Positions 1 through 11,640 of a DNA stretch of 64,000 bases are shown here, one piece after another. Below the pieces are notes generated by a model that saw only the letters and a program-made list of their open reading frames with translations, searched no databases and was not told where the DNA came from. Source of the DNA: Reyranella sp. (GTDB taxonomy: Bacteria > Pseudomonadota > Alphaproteobacteria > Reyranellales > Reyranellaceae). A program made the translations under genes and the position numbers. Position 1 is the stretch's first letter. Every line of letters begins with the position of its first letter. The stretch lies in NCBI RefSeq assembly GCF_004297265.1, contig NZ_SCUT01000025.1:143123-207122 (forward strand), written 5' to 3'.

Positions 1-61
1 GGATGCGGGAGAGGTCGACGACGAGAATGCCCGACAGCGGGCCCTTTGTATTCTGGGTCAT
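1..61 (-). CDS. CaiB/BaiF-type CoA-transferase, N-terminus only (partial)
   Basis: Only the first 20 codons lie in the window; the gene runs off the left edge. The reading MTQNTKGPLSGILVVDLSR matches the usual opening of family III CoA-transferases (a GPLxGIxVVDLSR block before the CoA-binding region). Members move CoA between acyl-CoA and free carboxylic acids. The substrate cannot be inferred from this fragment. The exporter gene that follows lies on the same strand but transcriptionally upstream, with a gap of about 9 bp. Confidence 0.7.
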   Translation of the reverse strand, partial: MTQNTKGPLSGILVVDLSRI

Positions 62-70
62 GTCGGGTTC

Positions 71-946
71 TTAGCCAGTGGATCGCCGTGAATCCAGCCA
101 CACATTGGCCGCTGCCGCCGAGATGACGATGAGACCGCCGAACAAGGTGAGATCGTCCGGCTTTTCGCCATCGAACAGCCACACCCAGATCGGCCCCAGC
201 ACCAGCTCGAGCAGGCCGAGCAACGAGGCCTGGGCGGCCGGAATGCGCTTCAGGCTCGCCATGTAGAGCAGCAGGCCGACTGCGAGCTGTCCCGGGCTCA
301 GGGCGAACAGCCATGGAAGCTGCGACCAAGTGACGTTCTCGGGATGCGCAAAGGGCAAGGCCACGAGGCCGGAAATGACGCCGGCGAGCCAGATCGAGGG
401 CGTCATGCCGATGTCACGGCGGTGGCGGACCACCACGTAGTTACCGCTCATGCACAGCACCACGATGAAGGCGACGGCCATGCCCGCCAGGGCGCCGGGC
501 TGCAGCGATCCGGCGACACTGATCGCCAGACCGACGACCGCCGCCGCCATGGCTAGGATGGTGTGACCATGCAGGGGCTCGCGCAGGAACAGGCGGGCGG
601 CGATCGCCGTGATGAACGGCGTCGCGCCGAACATGATCAGCACGTTGGCGACCGGCGCGAGACCCAGTGCCAGGATGAAGCTCACGAAACTTCCGGCGAG
701 CAGAACGGCGCTGAGCAGCAGGGCGGGACCGCCGTTGCGCACGTCGATCAGGACTTGCCGTCGCTGCCAGATCAGCAGCGGCAGCATCGTCGCGACCAGA
801 AGGGCCGAACGCCAGAAGGACACATCCCATGCGGGAAGTTCGATCCGCCGAACGATGACGCCCGCCGTGCTGAAGGTGATCGCAGCGGCGACGGCGAACA
901 GCACCCCGAGCAGCGGGGAACTTGGCGGGGTGACGGACGTTTTCAT
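71..946 (-). CDS. DMT superfamily transporter (EamA domains)
   Basis: A 291-residue, very hydrophobic protein with about ten predicted membrane segments arranged as two EamA repeats, which is the normal size for the drug/metabolite transporter superfamily. An early segment carries AAAITFSTAGVIVRR, a typical first EamA helix. It probably exports a small metabolite; the substrate is unknown. I chose the ATG at 946; a GTG one codon upstream (949) is the only close alternative. It probably lies in one transcription unit with the CoA-transferase gene to its left. Confidence 0.85.
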   Translation of the reverse strand: MKTSVTPPSSPLLGVLFAVAAAITFSTAGVIVRRIELPAWDVSFWRSALLVATMLPLLIWQRRQVLIDVRNGGPALLLSAVLLAGSFVSFILALGLAPVANVLIMFGATPFITAIAARLFLREPLHGHTILAMAAAVVGLAISVAGSLQPGALAGMAVAFIVVLCMSGNYVVVRHRRDIGMTPSIWLAGVISGLVALPFAHPENVTWSQLPWLFALSPGQLAVGLLLYMASLKRIPAAQASLLGLLELVLGPIWVWLFDGEKPDDLTLFGGLIVISAAAANVWLDSRRSTG

Positions 947-975
947 CACAACGAAAGCGTGAATACGGATCGACC

Positions 976-1983
976 GTGCCCCCGTCCATCGATTCCCTCG
1001 ATCTGCCGCCGTTCAAGCCGCGCTTTCCGTGGTGGGGGCCAGACCTGCAGACCATAGCCGTCCTGCTGACGGGGCGTGCGTCGGATCTCGCGCCACATAC
1101 CAGCGAGCGGATGGCCTTTCCCATGGCCGACCGGACCGGTGATATCCTCCTCGGCATGCTCGATAAACCGGCTGAACCTGCCGAACACCGGCCTCTCGTT
1201 CTCCTGGTCCACGGGCTGACGGGGAGCGAAGAAAGCCCCTACATGCTGAACGCCGCACGACATCTACTCGACAACGGCTACTGCGTGTTGCGCCTGAACA
1301 TGCGAGGGTCCGGTCCCTCGCGCCCCTACTGCCGGGAGCACTATCACCTCGGACGCACCGCCGATTTCCGCCGCGTGCTCGCGCAACTGCCGGAGGATCT
1401 CACCGCAAACGGCGTGGTCGCCGTCGGCTATTCGCTGGGCGGGGCGATGCTGCTGAAGTATCTGGGCGAGGAGGGATCGTTCTCGCCCCTGTTGGGAGCC
1501 GCCACGATCTGCGCCCCGATCGACCTGATCCGGACCTGCAAACACATGTCGCGGGCGCGCAACTGGCTCTATCAGGCCTACTTGCTGAACGACATGAAGG
1601 CCGAAGCGCTGGCGCCGGGGGCGCTGACGTCGCCGGAGGAGCGGGAGATCATCAGGGCGGCGCGGAGCGTCAGGGAATACGACGACCGGTTCATCTCCCC
1701 GCGCTACGGCTTCCGCGGCGCCGAGGATTACTACGAACTTTGCTCGCCGCTCGCCTTCATGCCCGAGATCCGCGTGCCGACGATGGTCATCGCCTCGTGC
1801 GACGATCCCTGGATTCCCGTCGAGTACTATCGGGAGTTCAACTGGGCCGACAATCCGTCTCTCGTGCCCCTGATGCCGCCGGCGGGCGGGCATATCGGCT
1901 TCCATGCCCATGACAGCACGCGGCCCTGGTGCGATCTCGCGGTGGAGAAATTCATCGACCGGCTTGCTACCATCGAGGCGTGA
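976..1983 (+). CDS. YheT-family alpha/beta hydrolase, copy 1
   Basis: A 335-residue protein starting with GTG. The opening FKPRFPWWGPDLQT and the later LLVHGLTGSEES (oxyanion region) and VGYSLGGAMLLKYLGE (nucleophile elbow GYSLGG) are hallmarks of the YheT/EMB8 group of alpha/beta hydrolases. The catalytic Ser is in GYSLGG and a C-terminal GGHIGF supplies the His. Family members are poorly characterised esterases. A second, homologous gene begins inside its stop codon, so the pair is a tandem duplication that is co-transcribed. Start: no better in-frame ATG fits the conserved N-terminus. Confidence 0.88.
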   Translation: MPPSIDSLDLPPFKPRFPWWGPDLQTIAVLLTGRASDLAPHTSERMAFPMADRTGDILLGMLDKPAEPAEHRPLVLLVHGLTGSEESPYMLNAARHLLDNGYCVLRLNMRGSGPSRPYCREHYHLGRTADFRRVLAQLPEDLTANGVVAVGYSLGGAMLLKYLGEEGSFSPLLGAATICAPIDLIRTCKHMSRARNWLYQAYLLNDMKAEALAPGALTSPEEREIIRAARSVREYDDRFISPRYGFRGAEDYYELCSPLAFMPEIRVPTMVIASCDDPWIPVEYYREFNWADNPSLVPLMPPAGGHIGFHAHDSTRPWCDLAVEKFIDRLATIEA

Positions 1984-2963
1984 AGCTCGATCTCCCGCTG
2001 TTCCGTCCGCGCTTTCCCTGGTGGGGCGCCGATCTCCAGACCGTCGCCAACTTCGTAAGGCCGCTCCCGAAAGACCTGGCGCCCCACACGTCGGAGCGGC
2101 TGATCGTCGATCTGGGAGACGGAACGGGGGATCGTCTGGCCTGTACCCTCGACCGGCCGTCGGTGCCCGCGAAGGGGAAGCCTCTCACGATCCTCGTTCA
2201 CGGGCTGACCGGCTCGCAGGAGAGTTCCTACATCCTTAGCCTGGCGCGTTGCCTGCTGGACGCCGGAGAACGCGTCCTGCGGGTGAACCTCCGGGGCGCC
2301 GGGCCGTCGCGCGCGACTTGCGGCGGGCAGTACTATGCCGGCCGGAGCCAGGATCTGCGCGCCCTGCTGGCGAACCTCCCCGCCGATCTGAAAGCCGACG
2401 GCGTGCGCATCGTCGGGTATTCGCTGGGAGCCGCGACACTGCTCAAATATCTGGGTGAGGAGGGAGAGGCGGCTTCTCTCCTGGCCGCGGCAGCGATCTG
2501 TGCGCCCATCGACCTGTCCGCGACCTGTCGTCGGATGCTGGAACGGCGTAATTTCATCTATCACCGCCATCTGCTCGGGATGATGAAGATTGAGGCCACC
2601 GCAACAGGCGCGCAGCTTCAGGAAAGCGAGAGGGCCGCGATCCTTGGGTCCCGCACTATCTGGGAATACGACGAGGTGTTCATCGCGCCCCGTCACGGCT
2701 TCGCCGGCGCGGAAGACTATTACGAGCGCTGCAAGCCGGTTCGCTTCATGGCCGGCATCCGGGTGCCGACCCTGGTGCTGGCCGCTCTGGACGATCCCTG
2801 GATCCCGGGCGCGCTCTACAGCAGCTACCAGTGGACGGGCAACAAGGCGCTGATGCCGCTGCTGCCACTGCACGGCGGCCATGTCGGGTTCCACGGCTCG
2901 GGAAGCCTGATTCCCTGGTGCGACCAGGCCGTTGCGAAATTCTTCGAGGTGACTTCCGCATGA
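1980..2963 (+). CDS. YheT-family alpha/beta hydrolase, copy 2
   Basis: A 327-residue paralogue of the preceding gene. It shares FRPRFPWWGADLQT, LVHGLTGSQESS, VGYSLGAATLLKYLGE and the C-terminal GGHVGF. The GTG at 1980 overlaps the previous stop (GTGA) and puts the conserved N-terminus at the right place, so I prefer it to the longer open frame that starts at 1929. The nucleophile elbow is GYSLGA instead of GYSLGG, which suggests the two copies may have diverged in substrate. Its stop overlaps the next ATG by four bases, so three genes are translationally coupled. Confidence 0.87.
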   Translation: MKLDLPLFRPRFPWWGADLQTVANFVRPLPKDLAPHTSERLIVDLGDGTGDRLACTLDRPSVPAKGKPLTILVHGLTGSQESSYILSLARCLLDAGERVLRVNLRGAGPSRATCGGQYYAGRSQDLRALLANLPADLKADGVRIVGYSLGAATLLKYLGEEGEAASLLAAAAICAPIDLSATCRRMLERRNFIYHRHLLGMMKIEATATGAQLQESERAAILGSRTIWEYDEVFIAPRHGFAGAEDYYERCKPVRFMAGIRVPTLVLAALDDPWIPGALYSSYQWTGNKALMPLLPLHGGHVGFHGSGSLIPWCDQAVAKFFEVTSA

Positions 2964-4198
2964 ACAGGAAAGAGGGCGGACTGGATGCCTTGAACTTCTT
3001 CCTGGCCGACGTGCGCGACGGGCTGGGCCCCTATCTCGCCATCTACCTCCTGACGGTCCAGAAATGGGACGCGGCCAGCATCGGCCTCGTCATGTCGATC
3101 GGCGGCATCGCGGCGATCCTGGCCCAGACGCCGGCGGGCAATTTCATCGACGTGACCCGCTACAAGCGCGCCGCCTTGATCGTTGCGGCGATCGTCGTAA
3201 CGGCTTGTTGCCTCGTCCTGCCGATTGCGCCGGGCTTCGTGTCCGTCGCGGTCGCCCAGTCGCTGGCCGGCGTCGCGAGTTCGATCTTCGCGCCGGCCAT
3301 CGCCGCGATCACACTGGGGATCATGGGTCCCAAGGCGTTCACCCGGCGCACCGGCCGCAACGAGGCGTTCAACCACGCGGGCAACGCGGTCGCCGCCGTG
3401 CTGGCCGGAGCGGGTGCCTACGTCATGGGGCCGATCGCAGTCTTCTATCTGATGGCCGGCATGGCCATCGCCAGCATCGCCGCGACCCTTGCCGTGCCGG
3501 CCAGGTCCATTGATCATGATGTGGCCCGCGGTCTGGATGACGGCAGCCACCACGGCCACGCCAGGCCTGCGGGTCTACGGGTCCTGCTGGAGAACCGGCC
3601 GCTGCTGACCTTCGCAGGCTGTGTGGTGCTGTTCCACTTTGCCAACGCGGCGATGCTGCCGCTCGTCGGGCAGAAGCTCGCCCTGGCCAACGAGGGGCTG
3701 GGGACGACCCTCATGGCCGCCTGCGTCGTCATCGCCCAGCTGGTGATGATACCCGCCGCGCTGATCGTCGGCGCCAAGGCCGACGACTGGGGGCGCAAGC
3801 CGCTGTTCCTCGCCGGCTTCGTGATCCTCGCGGTGCGCGGCGCGCTCTACCCGCTGTCCGACGATCCCTACTGGCTGGTCGGCGTTCAGGCGCTGGACGG
3901 TGTGGGCGCCGGCATTTTTGGTGCGCTTTTCCCGGTGGTCGTCGCCGACCTGACGCGGGGGACCGGCCGCTTCAACGTCAGCCAGGGCGCCATCGCAACC
4001 GCGCTGGGGATCGGGGCCGCGCTCAGTGCGACCTTTGCGGGTCTGATCGTCGTGAAGGCCGGGTACTCGGCGGCGTTCCTCGCCCTGGCCGGGATCGCCG
4101 GCATCGGGCTGCTGATCTATGCCGCCTTCATGCCCGAGAGCAAGCCTCATTCAGGCCACGATGCGGCGCTGATCATCGGGCAGGCGAGACCATCGTGA
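2960..4198 (+). CDS. MFS transporter
   Basis: A 412-residue protein with about twelve hydrophobic segments. The N-terminal half has LNFFLADVRDGLGPYLAIYL and a loop-2/3 sequence QTPAGNFIDVTRYKR, both typical of a bacterial major facilitator group; the second half starts near residue 215 after a short charged loop. The ATG at 2960 overlaps the stop of the hydrolase gene (ATGA); the open frame extends upstream but only as a shadow of that gene. Probably an exporter. Substrate unknown. Confidence 0.85.
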   Translation: MNRKEGGLDALNFFLADVRDGLGPYLAIYLLTVQKWDAASIGLVMSIGGIAAILAQTPAGNFIDVTRYKRAALIVAAIVVTACCLVLPIAPGFVSVAVAQSLAGVASSIFAPAIAAITLGIMGPKAFTRRTGRNEAFNHAGNAVAAVLAGAGAYVMGPIAVFYLMAGMAIASIAATLAVPARSIDHDVARGLDDGSHHGHARPAGLRVLLENRPLLTFAGCVVLFHFANAAMLPLVGQKLALANEGLGTTLMAACVVIAQLVMIPAALIVGAKADDWGRKPLFLAGFVILAVRGALYPLSDDPYWLVGVQALDGVGAGIFGALFPVVVADLTRGTGRFNVSQGAIATALGIGAALSATFAGLIVVKAGYSAAFLALAGIAGIGLLIYAAFMPESKPHSGHDAALIIGQARPS

Positions 4199-4210
4199 GG
4201 AAATGCGGAG

Positions 4211-4350
4211 ATGGGTGAGGTGGAGCCGATGGCGATGATCGTGGGCGTGGCCTGCTCGCTGGTCGCACTTGTCCTGGCATGGCGCGCCTATCGCGGCGCG
4301 GCGGAAGAGCAGGAACGGCGCAAGCGGGAACGCGAGGAGCGCGACCGCCG

Positions 4351-4354
<4 letters not shown>
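4211..4354 (+). CDS. Small single-pass membrane protein (47 aa)
   Basis: This 47-codon frame encodes one hydrophobic helix (about residues 7-24) followed by a strongly charged Arg/Glu-rich tail, a common layout for small inner-membrane proteins. It starts 12 bp after the MFS gene and its stop overlaps the stop of the convergent Nudix gene by four bases. No family recognised. The helix-plus-charged-tail composition and the tight spacing support a real gene, but the short length leaves doubt. Confidence 0.5.
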
Positions 4355-7076
<2,722 letters not shown>

Positions 7077-7080
7077 AAGT

Positions 7081-8148
7081 ATGTCCGAAGCTGAAATCCT
7101 GTTCGACGTGAAGGACGGTCTGGGCGTCATGACGCTCAACCGCCCGAAGGTCCTCAACTCGCTGTCGCACGGCATCATCCTCGAGATGGAGCGCGTGATG
7201 CCTGAGTGGGAGAAGGATCCTTCCATCAAGGCGGTGGTCCTGCGCGGCGCCGGCGACCGGGCGTTCTCCGCCGGGGGTGACGTGGCCGGCCTCTATCGCG
7301 AGATGCGGGACAATCCGTCGGGCACCCTGCGGCGCGACTTCTTCCGCGACGAGTACATCGTCAACCGTCGTATCTACCGCTTCGCCAAGCCTTGGATCTC
7401 GCTGATCGACGGCATCAACATGGGCGGTGGCGTCGGCCTGTCGGCCCACGGTTCGCACTCGGTGGTGACGGAGAAGTATCTCTTCGCCATGCCGGAGACG
7501 ACCATCGGTCTCTTCCCCGATGTCGGCGGCGGCTATTTCCTGACACGCCTGCCGGGCGCGCTGGGCACCTTCCTCGCGCTCACCAGCTACCGTCTCAAGG
7601 CGGCAGATGCAGTCTGGGCGGGCATTGCCAACGCCTTCGTGCCAAGCGCGAAGATCGACGACCTGCAGGCGGCGCTCGGCGAGGCCGACCTCTCCGGTCC
7701 GCGCGCCAACGAGAAGGTCGATGCCGTCATCGCCCGCTTCCAGGCGGACGCCGGTGACCAGACGTTGCCGGCCCTGATGCCGGAGATCGACCGTTGCTTT
7801 TCGGCCGAGACGCTGCCGGAAATCGTGGCGAAGCTGAAGAAGTCGAACAGCGAGTTCGCCCAGAAGCAGCTCGCCGCCCTCATGAAGCTCTCACCGCTTT
7901 CGATGGCGATCACCCTGGAACAGCTGAAGCGCTGCGCCAACCGGTCGTTCGAGGACACGATGACGATCGAGTATCGCATGTCGCAGCGCTGCATGCAGAA
8001 GGGTCATGATTTCTTCGAGGGCGTGCGTGCCCTGCTGATCGACAAGGACCAGAAGCCGCAATGGAATCCGCCGACCATCGACGGCGTGACCGCGGCGATG
8101 GTCGAGGAGCATTTCAGGCCGGTGTCGAACGACCTGTTCTTCGACTGA
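7081..8148 (+). CDS. 3-hydroxyisobutyryl-CoA hydrolase (enoyl-CoA hydratase/isomerase family)
   Basis: A 355-residue crotonase-fold protein. The block PETTIGLFPDVGGGYFLTRL is diagnostic for HIBCH-type hydrolases and distinguishes it from ordinary 260-residue enoyl-CoA hydratases. AFSAGGDV and DGINMGGGVGLS form the oxyanion hole. The enzyme releases free 3-hydroxyisobutyrate from its CoA ester in valine degradation. It starts 4 bp after the dehydrogenase gene and is followed by 3-hydroxyisobutyrate dehydrogenase, consistent with consecutive reactions. Confidence 0.92.
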   Translation: MSEAEILFDVKDGLGVMTLNRPKVLNSLSHGIILEMERVMPEWEKDPSIKAVVLRGAGDRAFSAGGDVAGLYREMRDNPSGTLRRDFFRDEYIVNRRIYRFAKPWISLIDGINMGGGVGLSAHGSHSVVTEKYLFAMPETTIGLFPDVGGGYFLTRLPGALGTFLALTSYRLKAADAVWAGIANAFVPSAKIDDLQAALGEADLSGPRANEKVDAVIARFQADAGDQTLPALMPEIDRCFSAETLPEIVAKLKKSNSEFAQKQLAALMKLSPLSMAITLEQLKRCANRSFEDTMTIEYRMSQRCMQKGHDFFEGVRALLIDKDQKPQWNPPTIDGVTAAMVEEHFRPVSNDLFFD

Positions 8149-8176
8149 GGCGGCAGCAAACCAAACGGAGGAAGCC

Positions 8177-9058
8177 ATGGCGAAAATCGCCTTCATCGGT
8201 CTCGGCAACATGGGCGGTCCGATGGCCGCCAATCTCGCGAAGGCGCAGCATCACGTGGTGGCCTTCGACCTGTCGGATGCCGCCGTGAAGACGGCGGTCG
8301 AGAAGGGGGCGCACAAGGCTTCCTCCGCCGCCGAGGCGGTGAAGGGCGCGGAGATCGTCGTCACCATGCTGCCGGCCGGCAAGCATGTGCGCGAGGTCTA
8401 CGAGAAGGACGTGCTGCCGAACGTCGCAAAGGGCACGCTCCTGATCGACTGTTCCACCATCGACGTGGAGAGCGCCCGCCATGTTGCGGTGCTGGCCGAG
8501 AAGGCGGGCCTCGACATGGTCGACGCGCCGGTCTCGGGCGGCGTCGGCGGGGCCACCGCGGGCACGCTCACCTTCATGGTGGGCGGCAGCGAGGCGTCGT
8601 TCGCCAAGGCCAGGCCCATCCTGGAGAAGATGGGCAAGAACATCGTTCTGGCCGGTGCGAGCGGCGGCGGACAGGCGGCCAAGATCTGCAACAACATGAT
8701 CCTGGGCATCTCGATGATCGCGGTCAGCGAGGCCTTTATGCTGGCCAAGCGGCTGGGCCTCGATGCGCAGAAGCTGTTCGACGTGGCCTCGACAGCATCG
8801 GGCCAGTGCTGGTCGCTCACCAACTACTGCCCCGTGCCGGGCCCGGTGCCGGCCTCACCGGCCAACCGCGACTACCAGCCGGGCTTCACGGCCGCGATGA
8901 TGCTGAAGGACCTGATGCTGGCCCAGCAGGCGGCCAGTGCGGCCGGCGCCAGCACGCCGCTCGGCGCCGAAGCCGCCCAGCTCTTCAGCCTGTTCGTGAA
9001 CTCCGGCAACGGCGCCAAGGATTTCTCCGGCATCATCAAGATGCTGGACGGCAAGTGA
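8177..9058 (+). CDS. mmsB: 3-hydroxyisobutyrate dehydrogenase
   Basis: A 293-residue NAD-dependent enzyme that oxidises 3-hydroxyisobutyrate to methylmalonate semialdehyde. The N-terminal dinucleotide fold starts IAFIGLGNMGGPMAANL. The substrate-binding block DAPVSGGVGGATAGTL and the catalytic Lys region GGGQAAKICNNMI are both present, as is the C-terminal KD motif. An AGGAGG-like site (ggagga) precedes the ATG. It completes the three-gene valine segment. Confidence 0.95.
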   Translation: MAKIAFIGLGNMGGPMAANLAKAQHHVVAFDLSDAAVKTAVEKGAHKASSAAEAVKGAEIVVTMLPAGKHVREVYEKDVLPNVAKGTLLIDCSTIDVESARHVAVLAEKAGLDMVDAPVSGGVGGATAGTLTFMVGGSEASFAKARPILEKMGKNIVLAGASGGGQAAKICNNMILGISMIAVSEAFMLAKRLGLDAQKLFDVASTASGQCWSLTNYCPVPGPVPASPANRDYQPGFTAAMMLKDLMLAQQAASAAGASTPLGAEAAQLFSLFVNSGNGAKDFSGIIKMLDGK

Positions 9059-9065
9059 GGCCCGC

Positions 9066-9752
9066 ATGATCACGCTCTACGACCTGGCGTTCGAGGACGA
9101 TCGGCGTCCCAGCCCGTTCTGCTGGCGGACCAAATTCTCGCTGGCGCACAAGGGACTCGACTTTGCCAGCGTGCCGATGGGCTTCACGGAGAAGGAGAAG
9201 ATCGCCTTCGCCGATTCCAAGACCGTGCCGGTGATCAAGGACGGTGAGAAGCCGGTCAAGGACAGCTGGGCCATCGCCGTCTATCTGGACGATATGTATC
9301 CCGAGAAGCTGCTGCTGAAGAGCGAGATGGGCCGCTCCTACGCGCGCTTCATCAACGGCTGGACGGACACGGTGGTCAATGCCGGGGTTTTCCCGCTGAT
9401 CGTCGGCGACCTCTATGATCGCGTGCGGGCAGAGGACAAGCCCTATTTCGCCGAGTCGCGCGGGAAGCGGCTGGGCACGACGGATTTCTCCTCGTTCCAG
9501 ATGAAGGCGCGCGAAAAAGGGCTGGCGGCCTTCCGCGCCGCGCTCGAGCCGGCGCGCCGGGCGCTGCGCGAGCAGAAATTCCTGTCGGGCGCCGAGGCGG
9601 CGTATCCGGACTACATCCTTGCCGGCACCTTCATGTGGCCACGCACGGTCAGCCCGCTCGAGCTGCTGGAGAAGGACGATCCGGTCCATGCGTGGCGTGA
9701 GCGCATGCTCGACCTGTTTGACGGGATGGCCCGCAAGGCCAAGGCGGCCTAG
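9066..9752 (+). CDS. Glutathione S-transferase family protein (beta-etherase-like)
   Basis: A 228-residue protein with an N-terminal thioredoxin-fold GST domain (ITLYDL...SPFCWRTKFSLAHKGL, then KTVPVIKDG and KDSWAIAVYLD) and a helical C-terminal domain. The opening resembles the LigE/LigF beta-etherase branch of GSTs, though that is only a resemblance. It sits 7 bp after mmsB in the same transcription unit; why a GST accompanies valine breakdown genes is not clear from the sequence. Confidence 0.82.
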   Translation: MITLYDLAFEDDRRPSPFCWRTKFSLAHKGLDFASVPMGFTEKEKIAFADSKTVPVIKDGEKPVKDSWAIAVYLDDMYPEKLLLKSEMGRSYARFINGWTDTVVNAGVFPLIVGDLYDRVRAEDKPYFAESRGKRLGTTDFSSFQMKAREKGLAAFRAALEPARRALREQKFLSGAEAAYPDYILAGTFMWPRTVSPLELLEKDDPVHAWRERMLDLFDGMARKAKAA

Positions 9753-9754
9753 GC

Positions 9755-10261
9755 ATGACGGAGAAGCCATTCGACCCGGCCGAGCATCGCTTCGGACCGG
9801 CCCACTGGTTCGAGGATCTCGAGGTCGGCCAGAAGTTCTACATCAACTCGCGCACCCAGACCGAAGCGCTGTTCTCCGCCTTCCAGCTCGCCAGCGGCGA
9901 CAATCATCCAATCCACTACGATCGCGAGTACTGCAAGGCCCTGGGGCACAGGGATATGCTGGCCCATGGACTGCAGGTCGCGATCCAGGGCGCGGCCGGC
10001 GGCGGCATCTTCCCGCATTTCGTGGGCGAATCGCTGGTCGGATTCCTCGAACAGTCTTCGCGGTTCCTGAAGCCGGTCTATGTCGGCGACACGCTCTATC
10101 CGATGCTGCAGGTGACCGAGCTGAAGCCTGGACGCACGACCGGGGTCGCCGTGCTGAAGCTCACGATCCACAACCAGAAGGGTGAACTGGTGTGCGATGG
10201 CGAGCACAAGTATCTTGTGAAGAAGCGGCCGCAACAGAGACGGCAGGAGGAGAGAGTATGA
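9755..10261 (+). CDS. MaoC-type dehydratase (hot-dog fold)
   Basis: A 168-residue single hot-dog domain. It carries the hydratase-2 motif ASGDNHPIHYDREYCKALG with the catalytic Asp/His pair, followed by MLAHGL. Such enzymes hydrate enoyl-CoA thioesters. In this operon it could serve the methacrylyl-CoA or another acyl-CoA hydration step, which is inference. It starts 2 bp after the GST gene and its stop overlaps the next ATG by four bases. Confidence 0.88.
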   Translation: MTEKPFDPAEHRFGPAHWFEDLEVGQKFYINSRTQTEALFSAFQLASGDNHPIHYDREYCKALGHRDMLAHGLQVAIQGAAGGGIFPHFVGESLVGFLEQSSRFLKPVYVGDTLYPMLQVTELKPGRTTGVAVLKLTIHNQKGELVCDGEHKYLVKKRPQQRRQEERV

Positions 10262-10542
10262 TCGGCGTCATCGCGAAACTGACCATCAAGCCCGGTACCA
10301 ACGGCGACTTCGAGGCGACCATGAAGGCGCTTCAGGCCAAGGTCCATGCCGACGAGCCGGGCAACAAGCTCTATGCGCTGCACAAGACGGCCGACGTTAA
10401 CGTCTATGTCATGCTGGAGCGCTACGAGGACCAGGCGGCGCTGGAGGCCCATCGGGCCGCGCCGCACTTCAAGGAACTCGGCCGCAAGCTCGGCGACTAT
10501 CTCGCCGGCCGTCCCGACGTCCAGGTGATGGAAGAAGTCTGA
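10258..10542 (+). CDS. Antibiotic biosynthesis monooxygenase (ABM) domain protein
   Basis: A 94-residue single ABM/YgiN-like ferredoxin-like domain: IGVIAKLTIKPGTNGDFEATM at the start and VYVMLERYEDQAALEAHRAAPHFKEL in the middle. Members are cofactor-free quinol monooxygenases or of unknown role. The ATG at 10258 overlaps the MaoC stop (ATGA). Function in the operon unknown. Confidence 0.85.
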   Translation: MIGVIAKLTIKPGTNGDFEATMKALQAKVHADEPGNKLYALHKTADVNVYVMLERYEDQAALEAHRAAPHFKELGRKLGDYLAGRPDVQVMEEV

Positions 10543-10553
10543 ACGACTCGAGG

Positions 10554-11633
10554 ATGAGTGAGCGCATGGAGGGCTTCTTCCGCCGCCACACCAAGCCCGG
10601 TACGGCTCCCGGCACGCTGACCGGGCGCGCGCCGGTTCCGGACGAAGCGCTCGATTTCACCCTGGTCGAATACACACAGGAGGAAGTCGAAGTCCTGCAT
10701 GAGGTGGAAGTGGACCAGTGCCGCTTCCATCTCGGCACGCCCGGTCATACCTGGATCGATGTGAGCGGCCGCCCGAGCTCCGAGATGCTGCGCAATCTCG
10801 GCATGGCGTTCAACCTGCATCCGCTGGCGCTCGAGGACGTGTTCCACTCCAACCAGCGCAGCAAGCTCGATCTCTACGAGGGCCAGGGCTTCCTCGTCCT
10901 GAACGACCCGGCTTATGAAGACTGCGTCCTGAAGGGTCAGCAGGTCAGCATCTTCTTCGGCGACAACTACGTCATCTCCTTCCACGACCTGAAGGCCGAC
11001 ATCTTCAAGCCGGTGCGCGACCGTCTGCAGACCGCGGGCTCTCGGCTGCGCATGTTCGGCATCGACTATCTCGTCTATGCGCTCATCGATCTCGTGGTCG
11101 ACCGCAAGTTCCCGCTGATCGAGGCCCTGTCGACCCATCTCGAGGAGCTGGAGGAGGAGGCGCTCGACCACCCGACCAAGGACACGCTGGCGCATATCCA
11201 TCAGGCCCGGCGGGCGCTCGTCGCCTTCCATCGGATCCAGTGGGCCGAGCGCGAGACGGTGCTGGCGGTGATGCGGCCGGACGTGCCCTTCATCATGCCG
11301 GAGACCCGCACCTATTTGCGCGACTGCTTCGACCATGCGGTCGCCGTGCTCGACCTGGTCGAGAGCTACCGCGAAATGGCCAACGGCCTGATGGAAGTCT
11401 ATCTCATGGACTCGTCCAACCGGATGTCCGAGGTGATGAAGACCATGGCGGTGATCACTGTGTTCTTCATGCCGCTGAGTTTCCTCGCGGGCATCTACGG
11501 CATGAACTTCGACCGCGACAGCGGCAACATGCCCGAGCTGGGTTGGAAGCACGGCTATGATTTCTTCTGGGTGATGGTCGTCGTCATCGTGACCTCCATC
11601 TTCCTGTGGCTGAAGCGCAAGCGCTGGATCTGA
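10554..11633 (+). CDS. corA: CorA-family Mg2+/Co2+ transport protein
   Basis: A 359-residue protein. A large cytoplasmic alpha/beta N-terminal domain is followed by two C-terminal membrane helices; the pore signature GMNF occurs in GIYGMNFDRDSGNMPEL, and the C-terminus ends in the basic KRKRW. This is the standard CorA layout for a pentameric divalent-cation channel of the inner membrane. It starts 11 bp after the ABM gene, but is probably only a passenger of that operon. Confidence 0.93.
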   Translation: MSERMEGFFRRHTKPGTAPGTLTGRAPVPDEALDFTLVEYTQEEVEVLHEVEVDQCRFHLGTPGHTWIDVSGRPSSEMLRNLGMAFNLHPLALEDVFHSNQRSKLDLYEGQGFLVLNDPAYEDCVLKGQQVSIFFGDNYVISFHDLKADIFKPVRDRLQTAGSRLRMFGIDYLVYALIDLVVDRKFPLIEALSTHLEELEEEALDHPTKDTLAHIHQARRALVAFHRIQWAERETVLAVMRPDVPFIMPETRTYLRDCFDHAVAVLDLVESYREMANGLMEVYLMDSSNRMSEVMKTMAVITVFFMPLSFLAGIYGMNFDRDSGNMPELGWKHGYDFFWVMVVVIVTSIFLWLKRKRWI

Positions 11634-11640
11634 GGGAGCC

